Source of the DNA: Saccharothrix sp. NRRL B-16314
GTDB taxonomy: Bacteria > Actinomycetota > Actinomycetes > Mycobacteriales > Pseudonocardiaceae
DNA: 64,000 bases
Assembly: GCF_000716595.1 (NCBI RefSeq)
Contig: NZ_JNXC01000002.1
Location: forward strand, 186,001 to 250,000
Direction: 5' to 3'
Shown: positions 1-8,597 of the stretch, in pieces
How the letters are laid out: the number at the start of each line of letters is the position of its first letter
How positions within the stretch are numbered: the first letter of the stretch is position 1
Notes under the pieces: generated by a model
What the model was told of the DNA's origin: nothing
Seen by the model: the letters and a program-made list of their open reading frames with translations, nothing else
Databases searched by the model: none
Translations under genes and position numbers: made by a program

Positions 1-402
1 CTGGCCGTCCAGGACGTGCAGGCCGTCGCGGGCGAACCTCGGCCACAGCTCGGGGCTGTCCACGTTGCCCGGCGTGGCGTAGGTGGGCGCGCTCATCGCC
101 CCGAACAGCTCGGTGTACTGCTCGACGATCGCCTCCTGGACGACGTCGGCGGCGTTGTCCAGGCTCTCCCAGAGCGACCGCATGTAGCGGACCGTCTCGG
201 CGCCGAGCCTGCCCCGCCGGAGCCGGGCGAACACCTCGACCTTCTCCGCGCCGAACACCCGGCCGAGGATGCCCTTGCCGTGGTCGTAGTAGTCGACGAA
301 GTCGACCAGGTCACCCAGCACCACCAGCGCGTCGGCACCGTCCCCGGCGCGGGCCAGTGCCTCCGCGTTGCCGTGGACGTCCGAGACGACGTGAACCCGC
401 AC
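1..402 (-). CDS. Metallophosphoesterase, partial (C-terminus beyond left edge)
   Basis: The first 134 codons of a calcineurin-like phosphoesterase are present; the rest lies outside the window. Metal-binding signatures appear in family order: SDVHGN near residue 7, LGDLVDF near residue 30 and PGNVDSPE near residue 118. These Asp, His and Asn residues normally bind a two-metal centre that hydrolyses phosphoesters. The GTG start at 402 is chosen because the protein begins immediately with the strand leading into the first metal motif, as is usual. The substrate cannot be told from sequence. It reads in the same direction as the SRPBCC gene upstream, with an 11-bp gap, so the two may be co-transcribed. 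Confidence 0.85.
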   Translation of the reverse strand, partial: MRVHVVSDVHGNAEALARAGDGADALVVLGDLVDFVDYYDHGKGILGRVFGAEKVEVFARLRRGRLGAETVRYMRSLWESLDNAADVVQEAIVEQYTELFGAMSAPTYATPGNVDSPELWPRFARDGLHVLDGQ

Positions 403-413
403 GAGACCCGAAT

Positions 414-860
414 CTACGGCAGGAGGGGCGGTACGCCGGGAGGCCGGCCGGCCTCCAAGATCACTTTGAGCCCGAGCGAGACCTCCTTGGCGGCCAGCTG
501 GCGGCGGCGCACCTCGCGCCGGACCTGCTGGTCGGAGGCGTTTCCGGGCAGGTCGGCGCGGAGGAAGTAGTGCAGCAGGGTGCCGTCCATGACGGCCTCC
601 AGCCAGACCTCCATCGTTCCGACCAACGCGCCCGCCACCGTCCAGCGCAACCCCTCACTGCCCCGATCGGCGTAGACGTCGAGGGTGAGGTCGGGCCAGA
701 ATTCCGCCCAGGCGACGGGCGGCGCGAAGGCGGCGGCAACCACGTCCGGAGGCACTGCGAGGAACGTCTCGTCCACGACGTCGACACTGGGCACGGATGG
801 GAAGAGTGCCACGACACGGTTACGGAAGTGCCCACCAGCCTGGTGTATCGCCGGAATCAC
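414..860 (-). CDS. SRPBCC / polyketide-cyclase-like protein
   Basis: This small soluble protein has the alternating strand pattern and long C-terminal helix of the START/SRPBCC lipid-binding fold. Mycobacteria carry a related SRPBCC protein (Rv2185c) at the same place beside fadD15. The most upstream GTG (860) gives 148 residues, but the first 25 or so look non-conserved. The real start could be GTG 794 or GTG 776, just before the VVDETFLAV strand. No strong ribosome site separates these choices. It is divergent from the acyl-CoA synthetase gene, with about 50 bp between them if the long form is right. A lipid or fatty-acyl ligand is plausible but inferred only. Confidence 0.7.
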   Translation of the reverse strand: MIPAIHQAGGHFRNRVVALFPSVPSVDVVDETFLAVPPDVVAAAFAPPVAWAEFWPDLTLDVYADRGSEGLRWTVAGALVGTMEVWLEAVMDGTLLHYFLRADLPGNASDQQVRREVRRRQLAAKEVSLGLKVILEAGRPPGVPPLLP

Positions 861-907
861 AGGCTAAGTTTCCCCACCGGTAACAAACGAATCGTCCGGA
901 GGTCGAC

Positions 908-2716
908 GTGCGCGAGTTCAGCGTCCCCGCCACCGCCACTGTGGCTGCCGAGGAGAACCTCACCGACATGGTGTGGGCGAACGCGGAGCGCTTCGGCAAC
1001 GCCGTCAGCTTCCGCCGCCGCGTGGACGGGACATGGGTGGACGTCACCGCCCGTGATTTCGCCGCCCAGGTGCTGGCCCTGGCCAAGGGCATGGTCGCGG
1101 CGGGTCTCCAGGTCGGCGACAGGGTCGGCCTGATGTCCAAGACCCGCTACGAGTGGACCCTGCTCGACTTCGCCATCTGGCACGCGGGCGGGATCGTGGT
1201 CCCGATCTACGAGACCTCCTCCGCCGAGCAGGTCGAGTGGATCCTGTCCGACTCCGCGGCCAAGGCCGTGTTCGTGGAGACCTCCGACCACCGCGCGACG
1301 GTGGACTCGGTGGTGGCGGGCCTGCCCGAGGTGCGGCACGTGTGGCAGATCGACGGCCCCTCCGGTGACGCGGCGGGCGCGATCGACGAGCTGACCGCGT
1401 TGGGCGCCTCGGTGTCCGACGACGACGCCCGTGCCCGGCGCAAGGAGGTCAGCGCGGACGACACCGCGACGATCGTCTACACCTCCGGCACCACGGGCCG
1501 CCCGAAGGGCTGCGAGCTGACCCACCGGAACCTGCTGGCCGAGGTGCGCGGCGGGATCGCGGCGTTCCCCGAGCTCATGCGGGCGGGCAACTCGCTGCTG
1601 CTGTTCCTGCCGCTGGCGCACATCCTGGCCCGCTCCCTGTCGGTGACGGGCGTGTACACGCGGGTCACGCTGGGGCACACCTGGGACGTGAAGAACCTGG
1701 TGCCGGACCTCCAGTCGTTCCGGCCGACGTTCGTGGTGGCCGTGCCGCGGGTGTTCGAGAAGGTCTACAACGGCGCGAAGCAGAAGGCGCACGCGGCGGG
1801 CAAGGGCAAGATCTTCGACGCCGCCGAGGCGACCGCGGTGCAGTACAGCGAGGCGCAGGACACCGGCGGCGCGGGCCTCGGGCTCAAGATCAAGCACGCG
1901 GTGTTCTCGAAGCTCGTCTACAGCAAGCTCCAGGCCGCGCTCGGCGGCCGGTGCATCGCGGCGGTGTCCGGCGGCGCTCCGCTCGGCGAACGCCTGGCCC
2001 ACTTCTTCCGCGGCGTGGGCGTGCCGGTGCTGGAGGGCTACGGCCTGACCGAGACCAGCGCGGCGGCGAGCGTCAACACCAAGGCCGCGTTCCGGGTGGG
2101 CACGGTGGGCCGGCCGATGATCGGCACGTCGGTGCGCATCGCCGAGGACGGCGAGATCCTGATCAAGGGCGACATCGTGTTCCGCAGCTACTGGAACAAC
2201 GCGCAGGCCACCTCGGAGGCGCTGGAGGACGGCTGGTTCCACACCGGTGACCTCGGCGAACTGGACGAGGACGGCTTCGTCAAGATCACCGGCCGCAAGA
2301 AGGAGATCATCGTCACCGCCGGCGGCAAGAACGTCTCGCCCGCCGTCCTCGAGGACCGCCTCCGCGCGCACCCGCTGATCAGCCAGTGCATGGTCGTCGG
2401 CGACGCGCAGCCGTTCATCGGCGCGCTGATCACGATCGACCCGGAGTTCTTCCCGACGTGGAAGGAGCAGCACGGCAAGCCGACGTCGGCGACCGTGGCG
2501 GAGATGGTGGACGACGAGACGCTGCGCGGCGAGATCCAGGCCGCGGTGGACGAGGCCAACCTGGCGGTGTCCAAGGCGGAGGCGATCCGGAAGTTCCGCG
2601 TCCTGCCGGTGGACTTCACCGAGGCGGGCGGCGAGATGACCCCCAGCCTCAAGCTGCGCCGCTCGGTCGTGGCCAGCACCTACAAGCAGGACATCGACGC
2701 CATCTACGCCGGCTGA
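908..2716 (+). CDS. fadD15: Long-chain fatty-acid--CoA ligase (FadD15-like)
   Basis: This 602-residue AMP-forming acyl-CoA synthetase activates long-chain fatty acids with ATP to acyl-AMP and then acyl-CoA. The P-loop-like motif YTSGTTGRPKG lies at 191-201, the GYGLTET adenine-binding motif near 377-383, and the hinge motif TGRKK near 461, followed by the mobile C-terminal domain with a Lys-rich end. Start GTG 908 has a good ribosome site (GGAGG about 8 nt upstream). It sits between the SRPBCC gene and, after the SARP insertion, the PIM mannosyltransferase gene. That is the Rv2187/Rv2188c neighbourhood of mycobacteria and suggests a membrane-lipid role. Confidence 0.93.
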   Translation: MREFSVPATATVAAEENLTDMVWANAERFGNAVSFRRRVDGTWVDVTARDFAAQVLALAKGMVAAGLQVGDRVGLMSKTRYEWTLLDFAIWHAGGIVVPIYETSSAEQVEWILSDSAAKAVFVETSDHRATVDSVVAGLPEVRHVWQIDGPSGDAAGAIDELTALGASVSDDDARARRKEVSADDTATIVYTSGTTGRPKGCELTHRNLLAEVRGGIAAFPELMRAGNSLLLFLPLAHILARSLSVTGVYTRVTLGHTWDVKNLVPDLQSFRPTFVVAVPRVFEKVYNGAKQKAHAAGKGKIFDAAEATAVQYSEAQDTGGAGLGLKIKHAVFSKLVYSKLQAALGGRCIAAVSGGAPLGERLAHFFRGVGVPVLEGYGLTETSAAASVNTKAAFRVGTVGRPMIGTSVRIAEDGEILIKGDIVFRSYWNNAQATSEALEDGWFHTGDLGELDEDGFVKITGRKKEIIVTAGGKNVSPAVLEDRLRAHPLISQCMVVGDAQPFIGALITIDPEFFPTWKEQHGKPTSATVAEMVDDETLRGEIQAAVDEANLAVSKAEAIRKFRVLPVDFTEAGGEMTPSLKLRRSVVASTYKQDIDAIYAG

Positions 2717-2753
2717 GGTCCCGGCCCCCGCCGGCTCTGGGCGCACATAAGAC

Positions 2754-2786
2754 GAGTGGCCCGCACCTGATCGGTGCGGGCCACTC
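2754..2786 (+). terminator. Strong hairpin terminator after fadD15
   Basis: A perfect 14-bp stem (GAGTGGCCCGCACC and its complement) with a 5-nt loop begins 38 nt after the fadD15 stop. There is no T-run, as is common for actinobacterial terminators. It separates fadD15 from the SARP gene. Confidence 0.8.
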
Positions 2787-2970
2787 GACCCCCAGTGATC
2801 GCGTATCCGCATGACGCGGACCCGAGAAGTCCTGTTGTCCCGGTCCCCCAACCGGGACATCTCCAAGAGTGCAGGAACGCGCTGTCGTATCGCTGACGCG
2901 GCGGTGACTCGTGCCGTCAGCGCCGGTCCTAGGCTGTACCCGGGGAGGCGGAACGAGGGGACGCAAACGG

Positions 2971-5931
2971 ATGGGCGCAGGGCCGTGGTTCGGCCTTCTC
3001 GGCCCCCTTGAAGTGCGCATACACGGCGAGCCGGTGTCGGTGCGGGCCGGCAAGCACCGTGCGCTGCTGGCCGCGTTGTCGCTGCGCGCCGGACGGGTCG
3101 TCCCAATTGGCGAACTGGTCTCGTACCTGTGGGGTGACGACCCTCCCGCACGCACGCGCGGCACCTTGCAGACCTACGTCATGCGGCTCCGGCAACTCCT
3201 CGGCGACCCGTCCCTGATCCGGACCACCTCGGACGGCTACCGGCTGGTCGTGCCACCCGAACAGGTCGACGTGCACCGGTTCACCACCACCGCCGGCCTC
3301 GCCCGTCAGGCCGCGCAGTCCGGCCACCTCGCCGACGCGGCCGAGCTGTACGCGCAGGCGTTGGCGCTGTGGCGCGGTCCGGCGCTGTCGGACGTGCCGT
3401 CGGACGCGTTGCGCGACAGCACCGTGCCGAGGCTGGCCGAGCGGCTGCTGGTGGTGCACGAGGAGCGCAACGACGTCGAGCTCGCGCTGGGCAACCACGA
3501 GCGGCTGGTCCCGGTGCTGCGGTCGTTGACCGCGGACCACCCGCTGCGCGAGCGGTTCTGGGCGCAGCTCATGGTGGCGCTGTACCGGGGCAGCAGGCAG
3601 GCCGAGGCGCTGGAGGCCTTCCGCCGGGTCGACCGGATGCTGGGCGACCAGCTCGGCGTCGAACCCGGGCTGGCGCTGCGGGAGCTGCACCAGGCGATCC
3701 TGGTCGGTGACCCGAGCCTGGCCGCGCCCGCCGAGCGCACCGACCCCGGACCGGACCAGCTGCCGCCGGACGTGCCGGTGTTCGTCGGCCGGACCGCGCT
3801 GGTGGACCGGATCTCCCGGCTGGTCGCGCCGGACGGGCCGCGCACCGCCGTGCCGATCGTGGCGCTGACGGGCGTGCCGGGGGTGGGCAAGACGGCGTTG
3901 GCGGTGCACGTGGCGCACCGGTTGCGCGACCGGTTCCCCGACGGGCGGCTGTACGTGGACCTGCGTGGTGGCGCGTCCGGGCCGGCGATGCCGGTGGTGG
4001 AGGCGCTGACCCGGTTCCTGCGGGCGCTGGGCGTGCCGCCGGAGCAGATCCCGGTGGACGTGGACGAGCAGAGCACGCTGTTCCGGTCGTTGCTGACCGG
4101 CCGGCGGATGCTGCTGGTGCTGGACAACGCCGTCGCGCCCGACCAGGTGCGGCCCCTGCTGCCCGGTGCGGCGAGCTGCCCGGTGCTGGTGACCAGCCGG
4201 GACGACCTGCGCGGCCTGATCGCCGTCGACGGCGCCCGCCGGGTGGGGCTTGACGTGTTCGAGCCGCACGAGTCGCTGGCCCTGCTGCGGCGGTCCGGGC
4301 AGCCGGCGGAGGAGCTGGCGCGGCGGTGCCGGCACCTGCCGTTGACGCTGGGCATCGCGGCGGCGGCGGTCGGCGGCGGCTCGGTGTCGCGGTACCTGGA
4401 ACGGCTGGGCGACCGCGGTCCGCTGGAACTCGCGCACGCCACGCTGCCACCCGCCGCACGCCGGTTGTTCGCGTTGCTGAGCGTCGTGCCGGGGCCGGAC
4501 TTCACCGCCGAGGTCGCGGCGAACGCGGCGGACCTGCCGGTGTCGGAGGCCGCCGCGCTGCTCGACGAGCTGACCAGGGCGCGGCTGGTGCGTTCCGGCT
4601 CGGGTCGGTACGCGTTCCACGACGAGCTGGCGCGGTTCGCCGCCGAGGTGGCGGACGCCGAGCCGGACGTCGGCGCGGCGCGGGTTCGGGTGCTGGAGTT
4701 CTACGTGCGGGCGGTGGACCACTGCGCCGAACTGCTGTACCCCGACCTGATGCGGCTGCCCGCGCCGGTCGCGCGGGCGGTGCGGTTGCCGCGGATCGGG
4801 ACGGCGGCGCAGGCGCGGGCGTGGCTGGACGCGGAGCGGGCGAACCTGACCGCGGCGATCCGTTCGGCGGCCGAGCGCGGGCCGGCCGCGGTGTCGTGGC
4901 GGCTGGCCGACGGGCTGCGCGGGTACCTGTGGATCGGCAAGCACGTCACCGAGTGGCTGTCGACCGCGCGGTACGGGATGGACGCGGCGCACGAGCAGCG
5001 CGACCTGGCTGGCGAGGCGGCGATGCACCAGAACCTGGCCACGTTGCACTGGCGGCTCGGCGAGTTCACCACGTCCATCGCGCACTACACGCGCGCGGTC
5101 GAGCTGCACCGGGTGTCCGGTGACCTGGCGTCGGAGGCGGGGGTGCGCAGCTGCCTGGGCGTGGTGCGGATGGACGCCGGCGACATGGAAGGTGCGCGCG
5201 ACGACCTGGAGACGTGCCTGGCGTTGAAGCGCGAGTCCGGTGGGCCGCGGTCGGGTGAGGCGGGTGTGCTGATCGGGTTGGGCGTGCTGGCGATCGAGAC
5301 CGGCGAGCCGGCCGAGGCGTCGGACCTGCTGACCGAGGCCCTGGCGATCAGCGTGGGGCACGGGCTGCGGTCCAGTGAGATCACCGCGTTGACGTTGCTC
5401 GGGGTGGCGTCGCAGGTCATGGGGGAACCGCAGCGCGCGCTCGTCCACCTCTCCGAGGCGTTGCGGCTGTCGACCGACGCGGGGTTCCGGGAGTCCACCG
5501 CACGGGTGTTGGAGACGATCGCGTCCGTGCGGCTGGACTTGGGCGAGCACGCCGAGGCGCTGGCGCTGGCGGACCAGGCGTTGACCGAGTTGCGGGAGGA
5601 CGGCGACCAGCGGATCACCACGAACGTGCTGGTGGTGATGGCGTCCGCGAACCGCGGTCTGGGCTCGCTCCGCACCGCCGACGAGCAGTTCCAGCAGGCC
5701 CTCACGAAGGCACGCCGGATCGGCTACCTCCCCGGTGAGGCTCGCGCCCTCGTCGGCCTGGCGTCCGTCCGCCGCCTCCTGGACCGGCCGGCCGAAGCGG
5801 AGACCCTGGCCACCGAGGCCGTCACCCTCACCGCGAACCTGGGCCTGCGCGTGACCGAGCGTTCGGCCCGCACCGAACTGGCCGCCGTCCACACCGCCCT
5901 GTCCACCCGGACAACGCGTTCCGAACGTTGA
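2971..5931 (+). CDS. SARP/AfsR-type transcriptional regulator with NB-ARC and TPR domains
   Basis: This is a large (986 aa) pathway-specific-type regulator. The N-terminal OmpR-like winged helix (about 1-95: FGLLGPLEVR...GKHRALLAALSLRAGRVV) is followed by a bacterial transcriptional activation domain (about 96-245). An NB-ARC ATPase follows, with Walker A GVPGVGKTA at 301-309 and Walker B MLLVLDNA at 380-387. The C-terminal half is tetratricopeptide repeats (about 650-980). The family binds heptameric direct repeats and activates antibiotic or developmental genes, using ATP and TPR partners. ATG 2971 is preferred because GAGGGG lies 10 nt upstream and the fold starts there. No biosynthetic cluster adjoins it, so the target is unknown. 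Its last codons and stop lie inside the repeat array that follows. Confidence 0.92.
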   Translation: MGAGPWFGLLGPLEVRIHGEPVSVRAGKHRALLAALSLRAGRVVPIGELVSYLWGDDPPARTRGTLQTYVMRLRQLLGDPSLIRTTSDGYRLVVPPEQVDVHRFTTTAGLARQAAQSGHLADAAELYAQALALWRGPALSDVPSDALRDSTVPRLAERLLVVHEERNDVELALGNHERLVPVLRSLTADHPLRERFWAQLMVALYRGSRQAEALEAFRRVDRMLGDQLGVEPGLALRELHQAILVGDPSLAAPAERTDPGPDQLPPDVPVFVGRTALVDRISRLVAPDGPRTAVPIVALTGVPGVGKTALAVHVAHRLRDRFPDGRLYVDLRGGASGPAMPVVEALTRFLRALGVPPEQIPVDVDEQSTLFRSLLTGRRMLLVLDNAVAPDQVRPLLPGAASCPVLVTSRDDLRGLIAVDGARRVGLDVFEPHESLALLRRSGQPAEELARRCRHLPLTLGIAAAAVGGGSVSRYLERLGDRGPLELAHATLPPAARRLFALLSVVPGPDFTAEVAANAADLPVSEAAALLDELTRARLVRSGSGRYAFHDELARFAAEVADAEPDVGAARVRVLEFYVRAVDHCAELLYPDLMRLPAPVARAVRLPRIGTAAQARAWLDAERANLTAAIRSAAERGPAAVSWRLADGLRGYLWIGKHVTEWLSTARYGMDAAHEQRDLAGEAAMHQNLATLHWRLGEFTTSIAHYTRAVELHRVSGDLASEAGVRSCLGVVRMDAGDMEGARDDLETCLALKRESGGPRSGEAGVLIGLGVLAIETGEPAEASDLLTEALAISVGHGLRSSEITALTLLGVASQVMGEPQRALVHLSEALRLSTDAGFRESTARVLETIASVRLDLGEHAEALALADQALTELREDGDQRITTNVLVVMASANRGLGSLRTADEQFQQALTKARRIGYLPGEARALVGLASVRRLLDRPAEAETLATEAVTLTANLGLRVTERSARTELAAVHTALSTRTTRSER

Positions 5932-6096
5932 ACTCACCCGTTCCGAACGTAGGACTCACGGCCCGCGAACGTAGGACTCACGCCGCACGAACGTAGGACT
6001 CACGCCGCACTCGCGTGAGTCCTACGTTCAGGGCGCGTGAGTCCTACGTTCGGGACGCGTGAGTCCTACGTTCGGGACGGGTGAGTTGAACGTTCA
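5920..6096. repeat. Inverted array of eight 16-bp repeats between convergent genes
   Basis: Four copies read GAACGTAGGACTCACG (5923-5938, a GTTGAACTC variant; 5945-5960; 5967-5982; 5989-6004). Four copies of the reverse complement CGTGAGTCCTACGTTC follow (6014-6029, 6036-6051, 6058-6073, and a GTGAGTTGAACGTTC variant at 6080-6095). The period is 22 bp, with 6-bp spacers such as CCGCAC or GGGACG between copies. The array can fold into one long hairpin centred near 6009. The SARP stop TGA (5929-5931) lies in the first copy and the mannosyltransferase stop (6094-6096) at the last copy. A related array occurs at 32682-32800. Confidence 0.95.
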
Positions 6097-7224
6097 GGAG
6101 TTGATCAAGCCGGCGAGGCGGTCGGCCAGGACGTCCCAGCGCCAGCTCGACGTGACCCACTCACGTCCGGCGGCGCCCATCTTCGCGGCGGTGCCGGGGT
6201 CGGCCAGGAGCGCGGCGACGGCGTTTGCGACCTCCTCGACCGCACGACCGTCGACCACACGGCCGGTCACGCCGTCGCGCACGGTCTCCGGCGCACCACC
6301 CGAACGCCCCGCCACGACCGGCAGCCCGGTGGCCGACGCCTCCAGGTACACGATGCCGAGGCCCTCGACGTCCAGCCCACGCCCGCGAGTCCGGCACGGC
6401 ATGGCGAACACGTCACCGGCGTTGTAGTGCCCCGGCAGTTCCTCCCACGGCACGGACCCGGTCATCACCACGTGCTCCGACACCCCGACCGACGCGGCCA
6501 ACCGCTCCAAGGTCCCCCGGTACGGCCCACCGCCCACCAGCAGCAACGCCGCGTCGGGCACCTGCCGCCGGATCTCCGGCAACGCCCGCACCAGCACGTC
6601 CTGCCCCTTCCGCGGCACGAGACGCGACACGCACACCACCACCGGCCGGTCGCCCAACCCGTACCGCGCCCGAAGCGATTCCCGAGCGGACGCGTCGGGC
6701 GCGAAGACCGACGTGTCCACACCGGACGGCAAGTGCTCCAACGCCGCCAGCGGCCCGAAAGCCGCCGCGAACCGGGACCGCGTGTACCGGCTCACGAACG
6801 TCACCACGTCCACGTCCGACCCGATCCGCCGCAACGCCTGCCGCGCGCCCGGCAGCATCGACCACCCGACCTCGTGCCCGTGCGTCGACGCCACCACCCG
6901 CGAAGCGCCCGCCGCCCGCAGCCGGGACGCCATCAACGCCAGCGGAGCCGCCGCCCCGAACCACACGGCGTCACAACGCGCCCCGCGCAGGATGTCCGAC
7001 GCCCGCCGCAGGACGTCCGGCGTGGGCAGCATCAACGTCCCCGGATGCCGCACCACCTCGAACGGCTGCACGGCGTCGAACTCCGGGTGCGAGCCGGAAG
7101 GCGACTCCCACGACGGCGCGTACACCACCAACTCGGGCAGCCGCACGGCCAACGCGTGCAAGTAGGCCTGGATGCCGCCGGGCCGGGGCGGGAAGTCATT
7201 GGTCACCAACAGGGTCCGACGCAC
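6094..7224 (-). CDS. pimB': GDP-mannose-dependent phosphatidylinositol monomannoside mannosyltransferase (PimB'-like)
   Basis: This GT4 glycosyltransferase (376 aa) has the GT-B fold. The N-terminal acceptor domain opens with LLVTNDFPPRPGGIQAY, HGHE lies at 115-118, the phosphate-binding Arg/Lys pair at about 201/206 (SRLVPRKGQ), and the EX7E motif uses E287 and E295. Its place beside fadD15 and before the Rv2189c/Rv2190c-like genes matches Rv2188c, which adds the second mannose to phosphatidylinositol in the cytoplasmic leaflet. Specificity is inferred from family and synteny. Start is GTG 7224; no strong ribosome site is visible and the transcript could be leaderless. The stop codon falls in the intergenic repeat array. 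Confidence 0.88.
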   Translation of the reverse strand: MRRTLLVTNDFPPRPGGIQAYLHALAVRLPELVVYAPSWESPSGSHPEFDAVQPFEVVRHPGTLMLPTPDVLRRASDILRGARCDAVWFGAAAPLALMASRLRAAGASRVVASTHGHEVGWSMLPGARQALRRIGSDVDVVTFVSRYTRSRFAAAFGPLAALEHLPSGVDTSVFAPDASARESLRARYGLGDRPVVVCVSRLVPRKGQDVLVRALPEIRRQVPDAALLLVGGGPYRGTLERLAASVGVSEHVVMTGSVPWEELPGHYNAGDVFAMPCRTRGRGLDVEGLGIVYLEASATGLPVVAGRSGGAPETVRDGVTGRVVDGRAVEEVANAVAALLADPGTAAKMGAAGREWVTSSWRWDVLADRLAGLINS

Positions 7225-7249
7225 GCACCCACGTTACGGGACCACCTCG

Positions 7250-8533
7250 TCACCCGAACGCCTGCCGCAGGAAGTCCTGCCACCCCCGCACCAACCCCGC
7301 CGTGTCCTGCCCTGTGACCTCGCGCAACACACCGTCCACTTCGGACACACCGACCCGCGCGAGCCGCCGGTGCAGCCGCACCAGCCCCGGCTCGCCCAAA
7401 GTGGACGCCAGGTACAGGTTCAGCGACCACGACTGCTGGTACGCCAGCTCCATCGCACCGCCGCGGAAGTCGGCGTCCGCCGGCAACGCGGTGGGCAGCC
7501 CTTGCCGGACCTGTGCCGCCAGCAACGGCGCGGCCTTGCGCGGCGGCACGTCGCTGCGCCGGTACCCCACGTAGTCCGCGAAACCCTCCAGCACCCACAT
7601 CGGCGCGCCGTCCACGGTCTCACCGCGCGCGGCGACGTGCGTGATCTCGTGCCGCAGCAGCACCCCCAGCGACAACGGCGACAACGCGCCCGCGCTGTCC
7701 GGGTTCAGCACCACCCGTTGACCACGGGCCGTGTGCGTGTCGGGGTCGACCCGGTCGGCCACCGCGACGCCCGCGATCGACCCGGTGGCGAACCCGGGTC
7801 CGACCAGCGCGCGCATCTCGTCCACACCCGCCGGGATCAGCACGGCCACTTGGCGCGACCACGCCGGCCCCCACACCTCGGTCACCGCCGCCACCGCGTC
7901 GTCCAACTCGGCGAGCACCCGTGCGGCCAGCGCCTCACCGCCGGGGTGGCTCAGCACGAACCCGCCGGTGCCGGTGAGGACCTGGCAAGGCCCGAAGTCC
8001 CACGGCCCGCGCCAGGTGCGCTTGCCGATCGGTTCGAGGGCGGTGTCGGAGTTGAGGTGCCACTTGCCGTCGCGCTTGGTGAACAGGTACGCCATGCCCT
8101 GGCTGCTGGGTTCCGCGTCCACGCCGCGCAGCCGGTAGGACAGCCGCACGTCCGGCGCCCATGATTCGTCGGCGGCGGGCAGGTCGAGCGACGAGAGGTC
8201 GGCCTCGCCTCGCGCGCCGGAGTCCCACTCGGCGAGGTAGTCCCACTCGGCCAGCGGCACGGCGGCGAGGTTGCGGAACAGGTCGCGCTGCCGCTGCCGG
8301 AACGCGGGGTCTGCCAACGGGTCCAGGTCGGCGGTGAACGCCGTCTCGTCGCGTTCCAGCACCGCCCGCGCGCGGCGTTCGAGCAGGGACCGGATCGCGT
8401 CCGCGCGCGGTGACGCGGCGGTGTCCGCGGACGCCGAAGGTGCGGACGGGCTCACCGGGACCGCGGCCAAGCCCAGTCCGGCGAGGAACGTCACGGCCAC
8501 CAGCGCGGCCAGCAGGACCCGATAGCGGCTCAC
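7250..8533 (-). CDS. Secreted gluzincin-type metallopeptidase-like protein
   Basis: The 427-residue protein starts with a Sec signal peptide (YRVLLAALVAVTFLAGLGLAA) and an Ala/Ser/Pro-rich mature start. The C-terminal third carries a zinc-peptidase signature: HEITH at 295-299 with the third ligand probably E316 in VLEGFADYVG. This fits a gluzincin fold, like the peptidase-MA group. Homologues are often left as hypothetical proteins at this locus (the Rv2189c position). An extracytoplasmic role in wall or protein processing is inferred. GTG 8533 has GGAGG four nt upstream. It is 25 bp upstream of pimB' and probably shares a transcript with it. Confidence 0.75.
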   Translation of the reverse strand: MSRYRVLLAALVAVTFLAGLGLAAVPVSPSAPSASADTAASPRADAIRSLLERRARAVLERDETAFTADLDPLADPAFRQRQRDLFRNLAAVPLAEWDYLAEWDSGARGEADLSSLDLPAADESWAPDVRLSYRLRGVDAEPSSQGMAYLFTKRDGKWHLNSDTALEPIGKRTWRGPWDFGPCQVLTGTGGFVLSHPGGEALAARVLAELDDAVAAVTEVWGPAWSRQVAVLIPAGVDEMRALVGPGFATGSIAGVAVADRVDPDTHTARGQRVVLNPDSAGALSPLSLGVLLRHEITHVAARGETVDGAPMWVLEGFADYVGYRRSDVPPRKAAPLLAAQVRQGLPTALPADADFRGGAMELAYQQSWSLNLYLASTLGEPGLVRLHRRLARVGVSEVDGVLREVTGQDTAGLVRGWQDFLRQAFG

Positions 8534-8597
8534 GAGCCTCCAAAGTCATCGGCAGGGCCACCCCGACGTCCAGGATGGCCCTGCCGGACGACCGCTG

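Noticed and set aside
2911..2970. Longer N-terminus for the SARP regulator
   Set aside because: The 20 extra residues are not part of the fold, and the ribosome site GAGGGG favours ATG 2971.
2929..5937. A 1,002-codon open frame on the minus strand opposite the SARP gene
   Set aside because: It is an artefact of very high G+C; the product is Arg/Gln/His-rich without domains, while the plus strand encodes a full SARP protein.
5941..6073. Short regularly spaced repeats that look CRISPR-like
   Set aside because: Spacers are only 6 bp and alike, orientation flips in the middle, and no cas gene is near.
2971..7224. Part of an antibiotic biosynthetic cluster suggested by the SARP gene
   Set aside because: Neighbouring genes are conserved housekeeping envelope genes; no synthase, tailoring or resistance genes adjoin.
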